Source: Pseudomonas quercus
GTDB taxonomy: Bacteria; Pseudomonadota; Gammaproteobacteria; Pseudomonadales; Pseudomonadaceae
Direction: 5' to 3'
Assembly (NCBI RefSeq): GCF_012033695.1
Contig: NZ_JAAVJI010000001.1
Coordinates: 1-64,000 of the forward strand
Length of the DNA: 64,000 bases
Shown here: positions 1 to 9,245 of the stretch, one piece after another
How the letters are laid out: each line of letters opens with the position of its first letter
Numbering within the stretch: position 1 is the stretch's first letter
Notes under the pieces: model-generated
Database searches by the model: none
What the model was told of the DNA's origin: nothing
Seen by the model: the letters and a program-made list of their open reading frames with translations, nothing else
Translations under genes and position numbers: made by a program

Positions 1-76
1 ACGCACACTCACACATCACATACCCAGATCTGCAGCTGCGTGAACACAGCCGTGAACACGAAGCCGCAACCCGAAT

Positions 77-195
77 TTCTTGACGACCATAGAGCATTGG
101 AACCACCTGATCCCATCCCGAACTCAGTAGTGAAACGATGCATCGCCGATGGTAGTGTGGGGTTTCCCCATGTGAGAGTAGGTCATCGTCAAGAT
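77..195 (+). rRNA. rrf: 5S ribosomal RNA
   Basis: The stretch matches the Pseudomonas 5S rRNA that I know, including the central conserved block around 101-176. The two ends (near 79-90 and 183-193) are complementary and form the terminal helix I. Length is about 119 nt, as usual. It is the last gene of an rRNA operon whose 23S gene must lie left of the window. Bases 1-76 look like 23S-5S spacer and I see no gene there. The exact ends are good to within one or two bases. Confidence 0.95.
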
Positions 196-203
196 TCAAA
201 CCC

Positions 204-241
204 AAAACCCCTGGTCGCTCTGCGATCAGGGGTTTTGTCTT
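204..241 (+). terminator. rRNA operon terminator
   Basis: An inverted repeat with the arms AAAACCCCTG and CAGGGGTTTT, extended by a TCGC/GCGA inner stem, follows the 5S gene by about ten bases and ends in a T-rich run. Because the A-run on the left becomes a U-run on the other strand, it may also stop queD, which reads toward it from the right. Confidence 0.85.
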
Positions 242-310
242 TTCCAGCATGTGCCTTTAAAGCTGCCCTGAACCGTAACGAGAGTCACGGTTCGGCAAGG
301 TTTTCAGCGT

Positions 311-679
311 TCAGTCACCGGTGTATTCGCACCCGCTGGTGCAGGTTTCGTGAATGCGAACCTTACTAAGCTCGGGCAGCAATGGCTTGAGTGCCTTCCA
401 TATCCAGACGGCCAATACCTCGCTCGTTGGGTTTTCCAAGCCGGGTATGTCGTTTAGATAATTGTGGTCCAGTTGCTCATAGATCGGTTTGAAAATAGCT
501 TTTATTTCCGAAAAGTCGCGGATCCAGCCAGTGTGGGGGTCCACGGCGCCGGACAAATGAATCCCTACCTTGAAAGAGTGGCCATGCAAGCGGCCGCACT
601 TGTGTCCCTCTGGCACATTCGGCAGTTTATGCGCCGATTCAAACGTGAATTCCTTGAAAATTTCCACAGGCTTACCCAT
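311..679 (-). CDS. queD: 6-carboxy-tetrahydropterin synthase QueD
   Basis: This enzyme converts 7,8-dihydroneopterin triphosphate to 6-carboxy-5,6,7,8-tetrahydropterin in queuosine/7-deazaguanine synthesis, in the cytosol. The sequence has the family signature: the first zinc histidine in ESAHKLP, the catalytic Cys and the HGH zinc motif in CGRLHGH, and the C-terminal ETCTSGC segment. I chose the ATG at 679 because the resulting 122 residues match the usual 118-121 of the family. Neither it nor the in-frame ATG at 700 has a strong ribosome site. It stands alone, convergent with the rRNA operon and divergent from the PepSY gene. Confidence 0.92.
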   Translation of the reverse strand: MGKPVEIFKEFTFESAHKLPNVPEGHKCGRLHGHSFKVGIHLSGAVDPHTGWIRDFSEIKAIFKPIYEQLDHNYLNDIPGLENPTSEVLAVWIWKALKPLLPELSKVRIHETCTSGCEYTGD

Positions 680-825
680 TGCAGATACCAAAGAAACCAT
701 TCTACCAGCATCACGTCGTACCACACGCCCACCTGTTCAGCTTGGTTTAAGGCCACACCGGTACGCTGCTATACGCTCTACAGGCTAATGTGGCCTGCTC
801 GCCTTGACCCATTAGAGGATCCGGC

Positions 826-1131
826 ATGCGTGTATTACATACAGTTGGCTGGTTAATGGTCTTCTTGTGGGCTACACAAACGGCTGCCCATGATCTGACC
901 CAGGACGAGGCCTTGCACCTCCGCGAGCAGGGGATCATCCTGCCCTTGGCTCAATTGACGGAGCAAGCGTTGGCCCGTCATCCGGGCGCCACTTTGCTTG
1001 AAGTGGAGCTGGAAAAAGAGCACGGTCGTTATGTCTATGAAATTGAGCTTGTGCTACCTGGTGGGCAGGTACGCGAGCTTGAATTCGATGCAACAGGTGG
1101 TGACTTGCTTAAAGACAAGGAAGACGACTAA
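826..1131 (+). CDS. PepSY domain periplasmic protein
   Basis: A 101-residue protein with an N-terminal signal peptide (hydrophobic stretch at about residues 6-20, likely cleaved after TQTAA) followed by one PepSY domain, ending in the typical GGxxL motif (GGDLL) and an acidic tail. Small secreted PepSY proteins often accompany two-component systems as periplasmic modulators or metal/peptide-binding partners. Its stop codon is immediately followed by the start of the response regulator at 1132, so the three genes to 3125 are probably one transcript. The function in signalling is inferred from context only. Confidence 0.85.
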   Translation: MRVLHTVGWLMVFLWATQTAAHDLTQDEALHLREQGIILPLAQLTEQALARHPGATLLEVELEKEHGRYVYEIELVLPGGQVRELEFDATGGDLLKDKEDD

Positions 1132-1800
1132 ATGCGCCTGCTACTTGTAGAAGACTCGGTACCCTTGGCAGATGAACTGCTCGCGTTGCTGATCAACAAT
1201 GGCTATGCCGTCGACTGGCTGGCCGATGGCCGAGATGCCTTGGTGCAAGGGCAGACAGAGCCTTATGACTGCGTAGTGTTGGACCTGGGGCTGCCAGGCT
1301 TGCCGGGGCTGAATGTGCTGGAGCAGTGGCGGCAAGCCGGGCTGAGCACACCTGTATTGATCCTGACGGCGCGTGGCTCATGGGCTGAACGCATCGAAGG
1401 CTTGAAAGCAGGGGCAGATGACTACCTTGGCAAACCATTTCACCCGCAAGAGCTACTGCTGCGCATACAGTCGTTAGTACGTCGCTCCAAGGGTGTTGCC
1501 AACCAACCCCAACTGCAGGCAGGCGGGCTGGCTTTGGATGAGTCCACCCAAAGCGTTGCCAGCGGTTCAGACCTCGTCAGCCTTACGGCCGCTGAATTCC
1601 GCTTGTTGCGTTACTTCATGCTCCATCCTGGGCAAATCCTGTCCAAGGGGCACCTTGCCGAGCATTTGTACGATGGTGAAACCGAGCGCGATTCCAACGT
1701 TCTGGAAGTGCATGTGAACCACCTCAGGCGCAAACTTGGCAAAACCATTATCGAGACCCGGCGCGGGCAGGGCTACCGGTTCGGTGGGCAGGTAACGTGA
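1132..1800 (+). CDS. OmpR/PhoP-family response regulator
   Basis: A 222-residue DNA-binding response regulator. The receiver domain (about 1-115) has the acidic pair E7-D8, phospho-acceptor D51 in [10 protein letters not shown]79 and K101 in GKPF. A winged-helix Trans_reg_C domain (about 125-220) ends with the usual RRGQGYRF motif. It starts directly after the PepSY gene and overlaps the kinase gene by four bases, so translational coupling is likely. It resembles the PhoP/PmrA/CarR type of Pseudomonas regulator that pairs with PepSY proteins, but I cannot assign a specific name or stimulus. Confidence 0.93.
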   Translation: MRLLLVEDSVPLADELLALLINNGYAVDWLADGRDALVQGQTEPYDCVVLDLGLPGLPGLNVLEQWRQAGLSTPVLILTARGSWAERIEGLKAGADDYLGKPFHPQELLLRIQSLVRRSKGVANQPQLQAGGLALDESTQSVASGSDLVSLTAAEFRLLRYFMLHPGQILSKGHLAEHLYDGETERDSNVLEVHVNHLRRKLGKTIIETRRGQGYRFGGQVT

Positions 1801-3125
1801 AGTCATTGCAGGGGCGATTGAGCGTTGGCCTGCTAAGCGTTCTTGTTATCGGCGGGTTGGTTTTCGCACAGGCAGGACTATGGCTGTTCGAGCGCGGCGT
1901 CGAGGGCTATCTGGAAAGCAACCTGCGCAGCCAGAGTGAGACCCTGCTGTTGGCCTTGAGCAAGAAGCCCCTAAAAATCGAACTCAATGAAGACCGTGTG
2001 CTGCCTGCCTACCAGCGCGCCTTGTCAGGCTATTACTTTCAAGTCACGTTACCAGACCGGCAACTGCGTTCACGCTCCCTGTGGGATGCTCAGTTGCCTC
2101 TGCTTCAGGCACCAGGCTTAACACGAGCAGAAGGGCCTGATGGGCAACAGTTGATTGTGCTCAGGTCCGATTATCGACGGTTTGGTACGGCAATCGATAT
2201 AACTGTGGCGCAGGATTACACGCCTATCCGAGAAAGCTTCTCCCAACTCAGGCGGTGGGGCCTGGGCTTTGGGGCGTTGTTGCTTTTGGCGGTTCTGATG
2301 TTGCAGCGCTGGATCGTCAAGCGTGCACTTAAACCCCTGGAGGCTACCCAGGCACAGGTCGCACAACTCCAGCAGGGTCAACGCTCTCAACTCCAGGTGG
2401 AGGTGCCTTTGGAGCTGGAGCCTTTGGTGACCCAGATCAACCATCTACAGGCACATACCGAGGACAGCCTTAAAAAAGCCCGCACAGGCATTGGTAACCT
2501 GGGGCATGCCCTCAAAACACCCCTTGCTGTACTGCTAAGCCTGGCCAACAGCGCCCGGTTGAGTGAAGCACCGGCCGTACGGGATACCTTGTTAGAGCAG
2601 TTGCACCACATACAAGCCAGGCTGGACAAGGAGCTTGCACGGGCACGTTTGGCCGGCGATGCCTTGCCTGGTACGCCTTTTGACTGCGCCACCGAGCTAT
2701 CTTCACTCTTCGCTATTCTGCAAACCGTGCACGGTGGGCACCTGCAATTAGAATGGCAGCTTGCCGAGCCCGTTGTGCTCCCTTGGGACCGCGAAGACAT
2801 GCTGGAATTGCTAGGTAACCTGTTAGACAACGCCTGCAAATGGGCAGACAGCCACGTTGTACTGACCGTGGCCGCTCAACCGGCCATCTACCTTCTGCTG
2901 GTGGACGATGATGGCCCCGGCATTCCCGCCCATGCCCGTGAGCATGTGTTGTCCCGGGGGGAGCGCCTGGATGAACAGGCTCAGGGGCATGGGCTGGGGT
3001 TGGGCATCGTCAAGGACATCATCGAGGCCTGCCATGGCCAGTTGAGCCTGACCGAGAGCCCGTTGGGCGGGCTGCGTGTCGAGGTTCGGCTGCCTGTTCG
3101 CGGTGCTAATTCAACTTTACAGTAG
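1797..3125 (+). CDS. PhoQ-like sensor histidine kinase
   Basis: A 442-residue inner-membrane sensor kinase. It has TM1 at about 8-30, a periplasmic sensor of about 120 residues, TM2 at about 153-170, a HAMP-like linker, then the dimerisation/phosphoacceptor helix with H237 in GHALKTPLA. The ATPase domain carries the N box ([10 protein letters not shown]), G1 box (DDGPGI) and G2 box (GLGLGI). The GTG start at 1797 overlaps the regulator stop (GTGA). It should phosphorylate the upstream regulator. The sensed signal cannot be read from the sequence. Confidence 0.93.
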   Translation: MKSLQGRLSVGLLSVLVIGGLVFAQAGLWLFERGVEGYLESNLRSQSETLLLALSKKPLKIELNEDRVLPAYQRALSGYYFQVTLPDRQLRSRSLWDAQLPLLQAPGLTRAEGPDGQQLIVLRSDYRRFGTAIDITVAQDYTPIRESFSQLRRWGLGFGALLLLAVLMLQRWIVKRALKPLEATQAQVAQLQQGQRSQLQVEVPLELEPLVTQINHLQAHTEDSLKKARTGIGNLGHALKTPLAVLLSLANSARLSEAPAVRDTLLEQLHHIQARLDKELARARLAGDALPGTPFDCATELSSLFAILQTVHGGHLQLEWQLAEPVVLPWDREDMLELLGNLLDNACKWADSHVVLTVAAQPAIYLLLVDDDGPGIPAHAREHVLSRGERLDEQAQGHGLGLGIVKDIIEACHGQLSLTESPLGGLRVEVRLPVRGANSTLQ

Positions 3126-3172
3126 CATGGCCGATAAGCCGGGTACTCTTTTCTTGCTCATGAGATTTCCCC

Positions 3173-4852
3173 ATGCGACTAAGCTTAAAGGGCAAGGTCC
3201 TGTCCGTTGCCATTCTGCCCGTAGTGCTCTTTGCGCTCATTATTAGCCTGTGCACGCTGTATATCCTGCGCCAGCAAGCCGCACAGGACGTTCAGGACAC
3301 GCGAGAGCGCTACCTGGTGGACGCTCGTACGTCCTTGCAGAACTATGTCGCGGTCGCCCTAGGCACGGTAAAGCCAATCTACGATGCGGCCGGTGCCAGC
3401 GATGACGCTGCCCGTGCGCAGGTCATCCAGATGCTTTCCAAAGTGACCTACGGCAAGGATGGCTACTTTTTCGGCTACGACTCCAAGGCCGTACGCCTGT
3501 TCAAAGGCAATAGCCCTGAGGGTATAGGGAAAAGCTTCATTGATGCCCAGGACCCTAATGGTGTGTACGTGAACCGCGAACTGGTGAACGTGGGTAAAAA
3601 CGGTACCCACTTCGTGAGCTACTCCTCCACGTTGCCAGGTACTCAGGCACTTGTCCCCAAGTTGGCGTATACCGAGTACTTGCCTAAGTGGGACATGGTG
3701 ATCGGCACGGCCGTCAACCTGGATGGTATTGATGCGCAACTGGCGGAAGTACGCGAGGCCGTTCATGCCCGTACCCTCGACATGTTGATGACGATCGTGG
3801 GCATTGCCGTCGTGCTGCTGCTAGTGATCGGTGCGGTTGGCCTAGTGCTTGCGCGGAATATCCTGCGGCCGTTAACCCTGATGAAACAGAGCCTGGATGA
3901 CATCGCTGCGGGCGAAGGTGATCTTACGCGGCGCTTGCCGGTAACCAGCCAGGACGAGTTGGGCGACCTTGCTGGCTCATTCAACCGCTTTGCCGAGAAA
4001 ATCCATACCCTGGTTCGGCAGATCGCAACCATGACCCATGAGCTAACGGGCCTGGTCAGCGACGTGAATGATCAGGCGCAGCGCTCGGAACGTGCCATGG
4101 AACGCCAGCGCCAGGAGACAGACCAAGTCGCTACCGCCGTGAATGAAATGTCAGGGGCTGCTCAGGAAGTGGCGCGCAGTGCTCAAGGCGCCGCTATCGC
4201 CGCTCAGGAGACAGACGAAGAGGGGCGTCAGGCCAAACGTGTGGTCGACGGCAGCGTGACCCAGATTCATGCGCTGTTGGCTGATATCCGCCTCAGTGGC
4301 AACTCCCTGGACACATTGCAGACCGACGTCCGCTCCATTGTGAGCGTACTGGGGGTTATCCGCTCCATTGCCGAGCAGACCAACCTGCTGGCACTCAACG
4401 CCGCCATCGAAGCAGCCCGCGCGGGTGAAGCGGGCCGTGGCTTTGCAGTAGTCGCTGACGAAGTACGGGCCTTGGCCAGCCGCACGCAGCAAAGCACCCA
4501 GGAAATCCAGGGCATGATCGATCGTCTCGAAAAGGGGACCCATGAAGCGGTGGACGCCATGCGCCGCTCCAGCGAGGCGGGTGAGGGCACTAGCCTGCGG
4601 GCTAACGAAGCAGGCCGATCGCTGGATGCCATGGGTAGCCTGATTGCGACGATCAGCAACATGAACGCCCAGATCGCCACAGCCGCCGAGGAGCAGACGG
4701 CCGTTGTAGAAGAGATCAACCGCAGCGTGCACCAGATCGCCAGCGCAGTGGACCAGGTCGCGGACGAAACCCGCCACGGTGCCGAAACCTCTCGCAAGCT
4801 TGAAGCACTGGGCCAAGGCCTGGGCAAGCTGGTTGCGCAATTCCGTACCTGA
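3173..4852 (+). CDS. Methyl-accepting chemotaxis protein with single-Cache domain
   Basis: A 559-residue transmembrane chemoreceptor. TM1 lies at about residues 10-33, then a periplasmic sCache_2-like sensor (about 35-195, with the characteristic DGYFFGYD segment), TM2 at about 203-227, a HAMP domain (about 228-280), and a long coiled-coil signalling domain. The conserved hairpin tip ([15 protein letters not shown]) is at about residues 420-435. It ends without an NWETF-type CheR-docking tail. sCache_2 receptors of pseudomonads often sense small carboxylates, but the ligand here is unknown. It is a single gene, not in a che cluster. Confidence 0.93.
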   Translation: MRLSLKGKVLSVAILPVVLFALIISLCTLYILRQQAAQDVQDTRERYLVDARTSLQNYVAVALGTVKPIYDAAGASDDAARAQVIQMLSKVTYGKDGYFFGYDSKAVRLFKGNSPEGIGKSFIDAQDPNGVYVNRELVNVGKNGTHFVSYSSTLPGTQALVPKLAYTEYLPKWDMVIGTAVNLDGIDAQLAEVREAVHARTLDMLMTIVGIAVVLLLVIGAVGLVLARNILRPLTLMKQSLDDIAAGEGDLTRRLPVTSQDELGDLAGSFNRFAEKIHTLVRQIATMTHELTGLVSDVNDQAQRSERAMERQRQETDQVATAVNEMSGAAQEVARSAQGAAIAAQETDEEGRQAKRVVDGSVTQIHALLADIRLSGNSLDTLQTDVRSIVSVLGVIRSIAEQTNLLALNAAIEAARAGEAGRGFAVVADEVRALASRTQQSTQEIQGMIDRLEKGTHEAVDAMRRSSEAGEGTSLRANEAGRSLDAMGSLIATISNMNAQIATAAEEQTAVVEEINRSVHQIASAVDQVADETRHGAETSRKLEALGQGLGKLVAQFRT

Positions 4853-4947
4853 TCCGTGTCATTGGTACGGCACTTCCCCCAGTGCCGCCGGACTAACCTT
4901 CAGGCGCTCCATACGGAGCGCTTAAGGCTAGCCGACATGGAACGCGC

Positions 4948-6024
4948 ATGAACGAAACCAACCTTCAATACAAGACCCTGCTCCTGCTGCTTGTATTGGT
5001 CACACTCGCTTTTATCTGGATTCTGCTGCCGTATTACGGTGCTGTGTTTTGGGCCGTCATCCTCGGCATCCTTTTTGCGCCCCTGCAACGCAAGCTGATA
5101 CAGCGCTATCACTGGTCTCGCAACCTTACCTCCATCACCACACTCGCCATTTGCGTGATAGTGGCGGTACTGCCTGTCATCATCATCAGCGCATTGCTGG
5201 TGCAGGAGGGCACCAACGTCTACAAAGGCGTGCAAAGTGGCAACCTAGATGTCGCAGGCTATGTAAGCCATTTCAAGCATGCACTGCCGGAGTCCATGCA
5301 GCATCTGCTGGACCGCCTGGGCATGGGTAACCTCGACGGGCTGCGTGAAAAAGTCACGGCCCGCGCCATGCAAGGCAGCGAAGCCCTTACATCGCAGGCC
5401 TTTAGCTTTGGCCAGGGCACCCTGGATTTCATCGTCAGCTTCGGCATCATGCTGTATTTGGTGTTCTTCTTCCTGCGCGATGGTCCAGAACTGGTGCGCA
5501 AGATTCGCCAGGCCGTACCCTTGGCCGAGCACCAGAAGCGCCGCCTGCAACTGAAATTCACACGGGTAGTGCGTGCCACCGTGAAGGGCAACATGCTGGT
5601 TGCCATTTCCCAAGGGGCGCTGGGTGGTTTCATCTTCTGGGCGCTGGATATACCCAGTGCATTGCTCTGGGCCGTATTGATGGCTTTTCTTTCATTATTG
5701 CCTGCGGTGGGTGCCGGGGTAGTATGGGCGCCGGTGGCGGTTTACTTCATGCTCGATGGCGAAATGTGGCGCGGCGTTGTGCTCACGTTGTTCGGTGTGT
5801 TCGTGATCGGCCTGGTAGACAACGTGCTGCGCCCCATTCTGGTGGGCAAGGATACGAAGCTTCCTGACTACTTGGTGCTGATCTCTACATTGGGTGGCCT
5901 GGCAGTATTCGGGCTCAACGGGTTCGTGATCGGGCCCTTGATCGCAGCCTTGTTCATTTCCAGCTGGAGCCTGTTCGTAGGGGACCGTCCTACCATACAA
6001 CTGCCCCCCGATCTGAAGACGTGA
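4948..6024 (+). CDS. AI-2E family transporter (PerM-like permease)
   Basis: A 358-residue polytopic inner-membrane protein of the AI-2E/PerM family. The N-terminal membrane hairpin (two segments between about 9 and 50) is followed by TM3 (about 62-84), a soluble alpha-helical section, and a C-terminal group of membrane segments (about 150-345) with the conserved DNVLRPILVG motif. Family members have been linked to autoinducer-2 export or to cation/proton exchange; which applies here cannot be told. It lies upstream of the PBP2 gene with a gap of about 70 bases. Confidence 0.88.
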   Translation: MNETNLQYKTLLLLLVLVTLAFIWILLPYYGAVFWAVILGILFAPLQRKLIQRYHWSRNLTSITTLAICVIVAVLPVIIISALLVQEGTNVYKGVQSGNLDVAGYVSHFKHALPESMQHLLDRLGMGNLDGLREKVTARAMQGSEALTSQAFSFGQGTLDFIVSFGIMLYLVFFFLRDGPELVRKIRQAVPLAEHQKRRLQLKFTRVVRATVKGNMLVAISQGALGGFIFWALDIPSALLWAVLMAFLSLLPAVGAGVVWAPVAVYFMLDGEMWRGVVLTLFGVFVIGLVDNVLRPILVGKDTKLPDYLVLISTLGGLAVFGLNGFVIGPLIAALFISSWSLFVGDRPTIQLPPDLKT

Positions 6025-6093
6025 CCGCATGATGTATCGATCGAGCGCCTCGCAGGTCGGGGGCGCTTCGATCTGTACCTGTGAGCCGTGCCA

Positions 6094-7986
6094 ATGCCTG
6101 ATCCGATTCCCTTAAAAGACCACGACAAAGAAGGACGCCTGGTCAACGGCCGCCTGATTGCGTGTGCGGTCCTGGTAATAGGCCTGGCCTTTGCACTGGT
6201 CAGCCGGCTGTATTTCCTGCAGGTGATACAGTACGACTACCACTCCACCATTTCTGAAAACAACCGCGTACACGTGTTGCCCATACCGCCAGAACGGGGC
6301 GTGATCTACGACCGCAACGGTGTGGTGCTGGCCAGCAACCGTCCTAGCTTCAACCTTACCCTCACCCGTGAGCGGGCGGGTGACAGTGCGCAGGTACTGG
6401 ACACCCTGGCCCAGATTCTTCAGTTGCCCGATGAACAACGTCGGCAATTCGACAAAGACATGCGCCGCGCGCGACATCCGTTTGAGCCGGTTACCCTAAT
6501 GTATGAGCTGACCGAGGCCCAGATTGCGCTGATCGCCGTCAACCAGTTCAAGCTTCCAGGGCTTGATGTAGAGGCTCAGTTCGTTCGTGAGTACCCGTTG
6601 GGCGAGCAGTTTGCACATTCGCTAGGCTATGTAGGGCGCATCAACGAACGCGAGGCCAAGGTGCTGGACCCTGTGGAGTACCGAGGCACCCAGTCGGTAG
6701 GGAAAACGGGCGTGGAACACTTCTACGAGCCTCAACTGCACGGGCATGTGGGCTTTGAGGAAGTGGAAACCAACGCGCAGGGGCGTGTCATGCGGGTGCT
6801 GCGCCACACAGACCCTGTCGCCGGCAAGAACATCACCCTCACGCTGGACGCCAACCTGCAAGTGGCGGCGGAAAAAGCCCTCAACGGGCGACGCGGGGCC
6901 ATTGTTGCACTGGACCCGGCAAATGGCGATGTACTGGCCATGGTCAGCGAGCCCAGCTTTGACCCTAACCTGTTCGTGACCGGTATCAGTTTCAAGGAAT
7001 ACACGGCGCTGCGGGATTCGATCGACCGCCCCCTGTTCAACCGGGTACTGCGTGGCTTGTACGCGCCGGGTTCTACCATCAAGCCTGAAGTGGCCATCGC
7101 CGGCCTGGACAGTGGTGTGATCACCCCCAGTTCACGTGTGTTTGACCCTGGTTACTACGAGTTGCCCAATTACGACCATAAGTACCGAAACTGGAACCAC
7201 AGTGGGGATGGCTGGGTGGACATGTACGCGGCCATCATGCGGTCCAACGACACCTATTTCTACGATACAGCCCACCGCCTGGGCATCGACCGTTTGCATG
7301 ACTACCTGAGCCGCTTCGGCATTGGCCAGAAGGTCTCGCTGGATATGCTGGAGGAAGCCCCGGGCCTGATGCCCTCGGAGCAGTGGAAGCGGGCGACCCG
7401 ACGCCAGCCGTGGTTCCCAGGGGAAACGCTGATCCTGGGGATCGGGCAGGGCTACATGCAAGTCACGCCTTTGCAATTGGCCCAGGCCACGTCGCTGATC
7501 GCCAGTAAAGGCGTGTGGCATCGCCCCCACTTGGCTGAAACCGTAGGCGGGGAGCCGCCGGTCGACACAAACCCTATGCCTGACATCGTGCTCCACGACA
7601 GTAACGAATGGACACTCGTCAACCGCGGTATGCAGGCCGTCTTGCACGACCCACGCGGCATTGCGCGCCAGTCCGCTGTGGGGGCCCAGTACCGCATCGC
7701 GGGCAAGAGCGGTACCGCACAGGTGGTCGCCATTCGCCAGGGCGAACGCTACAACCGTGCCAAAACCTTGGAGCGCAACCGTGACAATGCCTTGTTCGTG
7801 GGCTTTGCACCGGCAGAGAACCCTAAGATCGTGGTGGCGGTCATGATCGAGAACGGAGAGGCGGGTGGCCGGGTGGCAGGGCCCGTTGTGCGTGAAGTGC
7901 TCGATGCCTGGCTCCTTGACCAGAGCGGGCACCTCAAGCCCCAGTACGCCAGCCCCAACGTACCCGTGAAATCACCGGCCACCTGA
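6094..7986 (+). CDS. mrdA: Penicillin-binding protein 2 (peptidoglycan D,D-transpeptidase)
   Basis: A 630-residue inner-membrane class B PBP of the PBP2/MrdA type, which crosslinks lateral-wall peptidoglycan with RodA. It has one N-terminal anchor (about 20-42), a PBP dimerisation domain with the PERGVIYDRNG motif, and a transpeptidase domain holding the active-site S327 in STIK, S384 in the SxN motif (SND) and the KSG triad at K538. The ATG at 6094 is preferred; a GTG at 6088 is also possible. No rodA, rlmH, rsfS or rlpA neighbours are present, so this is probably the second PBP2 paralogue seen in many pseudomonads rather than the one in the rod operon. Confidence 0.9.
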   Translation: MPDPIPLKDHDKEGRLVNGRLIACAVLVIGLAFALVSRLYFLQVIQYDYHSTISENNRVHVLPIPPERGVIYDRNGVVLASNRPSFNLTLTRERAGDSAQVLDTLAQILQLPDEQRRQFDKDMRRARHPFEPVTLMYELTEAQIALIAVNQFKLPGLDVEAQFVREYPLGEQFAHSLGYVGRINEREAKVLDPVEYRGTQSVGKTGVEHFYEPQLHGHVGFEEVETNAQGRVMRVLRHTDPVAGKNITLTLDANLQVAAEKALNGRRGAIVALDPANGDVLAMVSEPSFDPNLFVTGISFKEYTALRDSIDRPLFNRVLRGLYAPGSTIKPEVAIAGLDSGVITPSSRVFDPGYYELPNYDHKYRNWNHSGDGWVDMYAAIMRSNDTYFYDTAHRLGIDRLHDYLSRFGIGQKVSLDMLEEAPGLMPSEQWKRATRRQPWFPGETLILGIGQGYMQVTPLQLAQATSLIASKGVWHRPHLAETVGGEPPVDTNPMPDIVLHDSNEWTLVNRGMQAVLHDPRGIARQSAVGAQYRIAGKSGTAQVVAIRQGERYNRAKTLERNRDNALFVGFAPAENPKIVVAVMIENGEAGGRVAGPVVREVLDAWLLDQSGHLKPQYASPNVPVKSPAT

Positions 7987-8125
7987 CACCCGGCTACACT
8001 GACCGCCAGGGTTGATTCAGGGTTTCGATCAAACCGTTCGAATCAACCTGTTTTTATGTTGCAGGCGAGTGTGCGAAGTTTGCGAGTCCGCGCCATTGGG
8101 GCGCGGCACTGTCAGGAGCGTTTTC

Positions 8126-8725
8126 ATGGCTAAAGTACTTGTGTTGTATTACTCCACTTACGGGCACATCGAAACCATGGCCAATGCGGTCGCTGAAGGC
8201 GCCCGTGCGGCGGGTGCCACGGTGGACGTGAAGCGTGTACCGGAAACCGCCCCCTTGGACGTGGCCCAAAAAGCTCATTTCAAGCTTGATCAAGCTGCGC
8301 CAGTGGCCACTGTAGCGGAGCTGGCCAATTACGACGCTATCATCCTGGGCAGCCCCACGCGCTTCGGTCGTGTAAGCAGCCAGATGGCTGCGTTCCTGGA
8401 CCAAGCTGGTGGCCTGTGGGCTTCGGGCGCTCTCAATGGCAAAGTCGGTGCAGCCTTTACTTCAACTGCCAGCCAGCACGGCGGCCAGGAAACCACACTG
8501 TTTTCGCTGATCACTAACCTGATGCACTTCGGCATGGTGATCGTGGGCCTGCCCTACAGCTACCAGGGCCAGATGGACATGAGCGAAATTGTTGGCGGCT
8601 CGCCCTATGGCGCAACCACGCTGGCAGCGGGCGATGGTTCGCGTCAACCTAGCGAAATCGACCTGGGTGGCGCACGTCATCAAGGTGAATTGGTAGCCAA
8701 GACCGCAGCCAAGCTGTTCAGCTGA
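8126..8725 (+). CDS. wrbA: NAD(P)H:quinone oxidoreductase WrbA
   Basis: A 199-residue flavodoxin-fold FMN enzyme that reduces quinones by two electrons. It opens with [13 protein letters not shown], the FMN phosphate loop, and carries the WrbA-type SPTRFG and [12 protein letters not shown] loops. The reading frame is open further upstream, but the ATG at 8126 has an AGGAG ribosome site at 8114-8118 and starts at the conserved N-terminus, and the length equals that of E. coli WrbA (198). It is followed by a VOC protein 37 bases downstream. Confidence 0.95.
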   Translation: MAKVLVLYYSTYGHIETMANAVAEGARAAGATVDVKRVPETAPLDVAQKAHFKLDQAAPVATVAELANYDAIILGSPTRFGRVSSQMAAFLDQAGGLWASGALNGKVGAAFTSTASQHGGQETTLFSLITNLMHFGMVIVGLPYSYQGQMDMSEIVGGSPYGATTLAAGDGSRQPSEIDLGGARHQGELVAKTAAKLFS

Positions 8726-8762
8726 CAGTTATCCCTTACGTCCTTTCCGGGAGCCCGCGGCC

Positions 8763-9161
8763 ATGTTTTCACACATCATCGTAGGTGCCCGGGATCTGGA
8801 CCGGATGACACGGTTCTACACGCCCGTGTTGGCAGCGATAGGCCTGGTATTGATGCCAGATGAGGACGACGGTGGTCCGGCGGGGAAAGGCTGGCATCGG
8901 CCAGGCACACGTTGGCCGCAGTTCTATATCCAGCAGCCGTTCAATGGCTTGCCAGCCGCTGCAGGCAATGGCACTCAGGTCAGCTTTGCCTGTGCCAGCC
9001 CAGCGCAGGTGGACGCTGCCTGGGCTGTTGCCCTTGCCAATGGGGGCACCGATGAAGGTTCGCCTGGTGTGCGTGCCCACTACGACCCGGATTACTACGG
9101 TGCGTATTGCAGGGACCCTGAGGGCAACAAGCTGTGTTTCGTGCATGCCAACACGCTTTAG
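8763..9161 (+). CDS. VOC/glyoxalase family protein
   Basis: A 132-residue protein with the paired beta-alpha-beta-beta-beta fold pattern of the vicinal-oxygen-chelate superfamily. The N-terminal HIIVGARDLDRMTRFY and C-terminal YYGAYCRDPEGNKLCFV segments are typical. Candidate metal ligands are H4 and a Glu in DPEGNK. Such small stand-alone proteins include glyoxalases, fosfomycin- or bleomycin-resistance proteins and enzymes of unknown role, and nothing here separates them. It is probably co-transcribed with wrbA and ends before the bidirectional terminator. Confidence 0.85.
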   Translation: MFSHIIVGARDLDRMTRFYTPVLAAIGLVLMPDEDDGGPAGKGWHRPGTRWPQFYIQQPFNGLPAAAGNGTQVSFACASPAQVDAAWAVALANGGTDEGSPGVRAHYDPDYYGAYCRDPEGNKLCFVHANTL

Positions 9162-9191
9162 GTGAGGGCGTCAGCCTACCAACGGGCCTAT

Positions 9192-9229
9192 AAAAAAACC
9201 TCGCCAGGTGCACCCGGGCGAGGTTTTTT
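9192..9229. terminator. Bidirectional terminator between VOC gene and nuoN
   Basis: AAAAAACCTCGCC and GGCGAGGTTTTTT form a perfect stem around a loop of about ten bases. The A-run and T-run make it an intrinsic terminator in both directions, which suits the convergent genes ending at 9161 and 9246. Confidence 0.92.
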
Positions 9230-9245
9230 CATTACGGCAACCGGC

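Noticed and set aside
40..369. 109-residue frame over the 5S gene
   Set aside because: It overlaps the 5S rRNA and its terminator and has no coding features.
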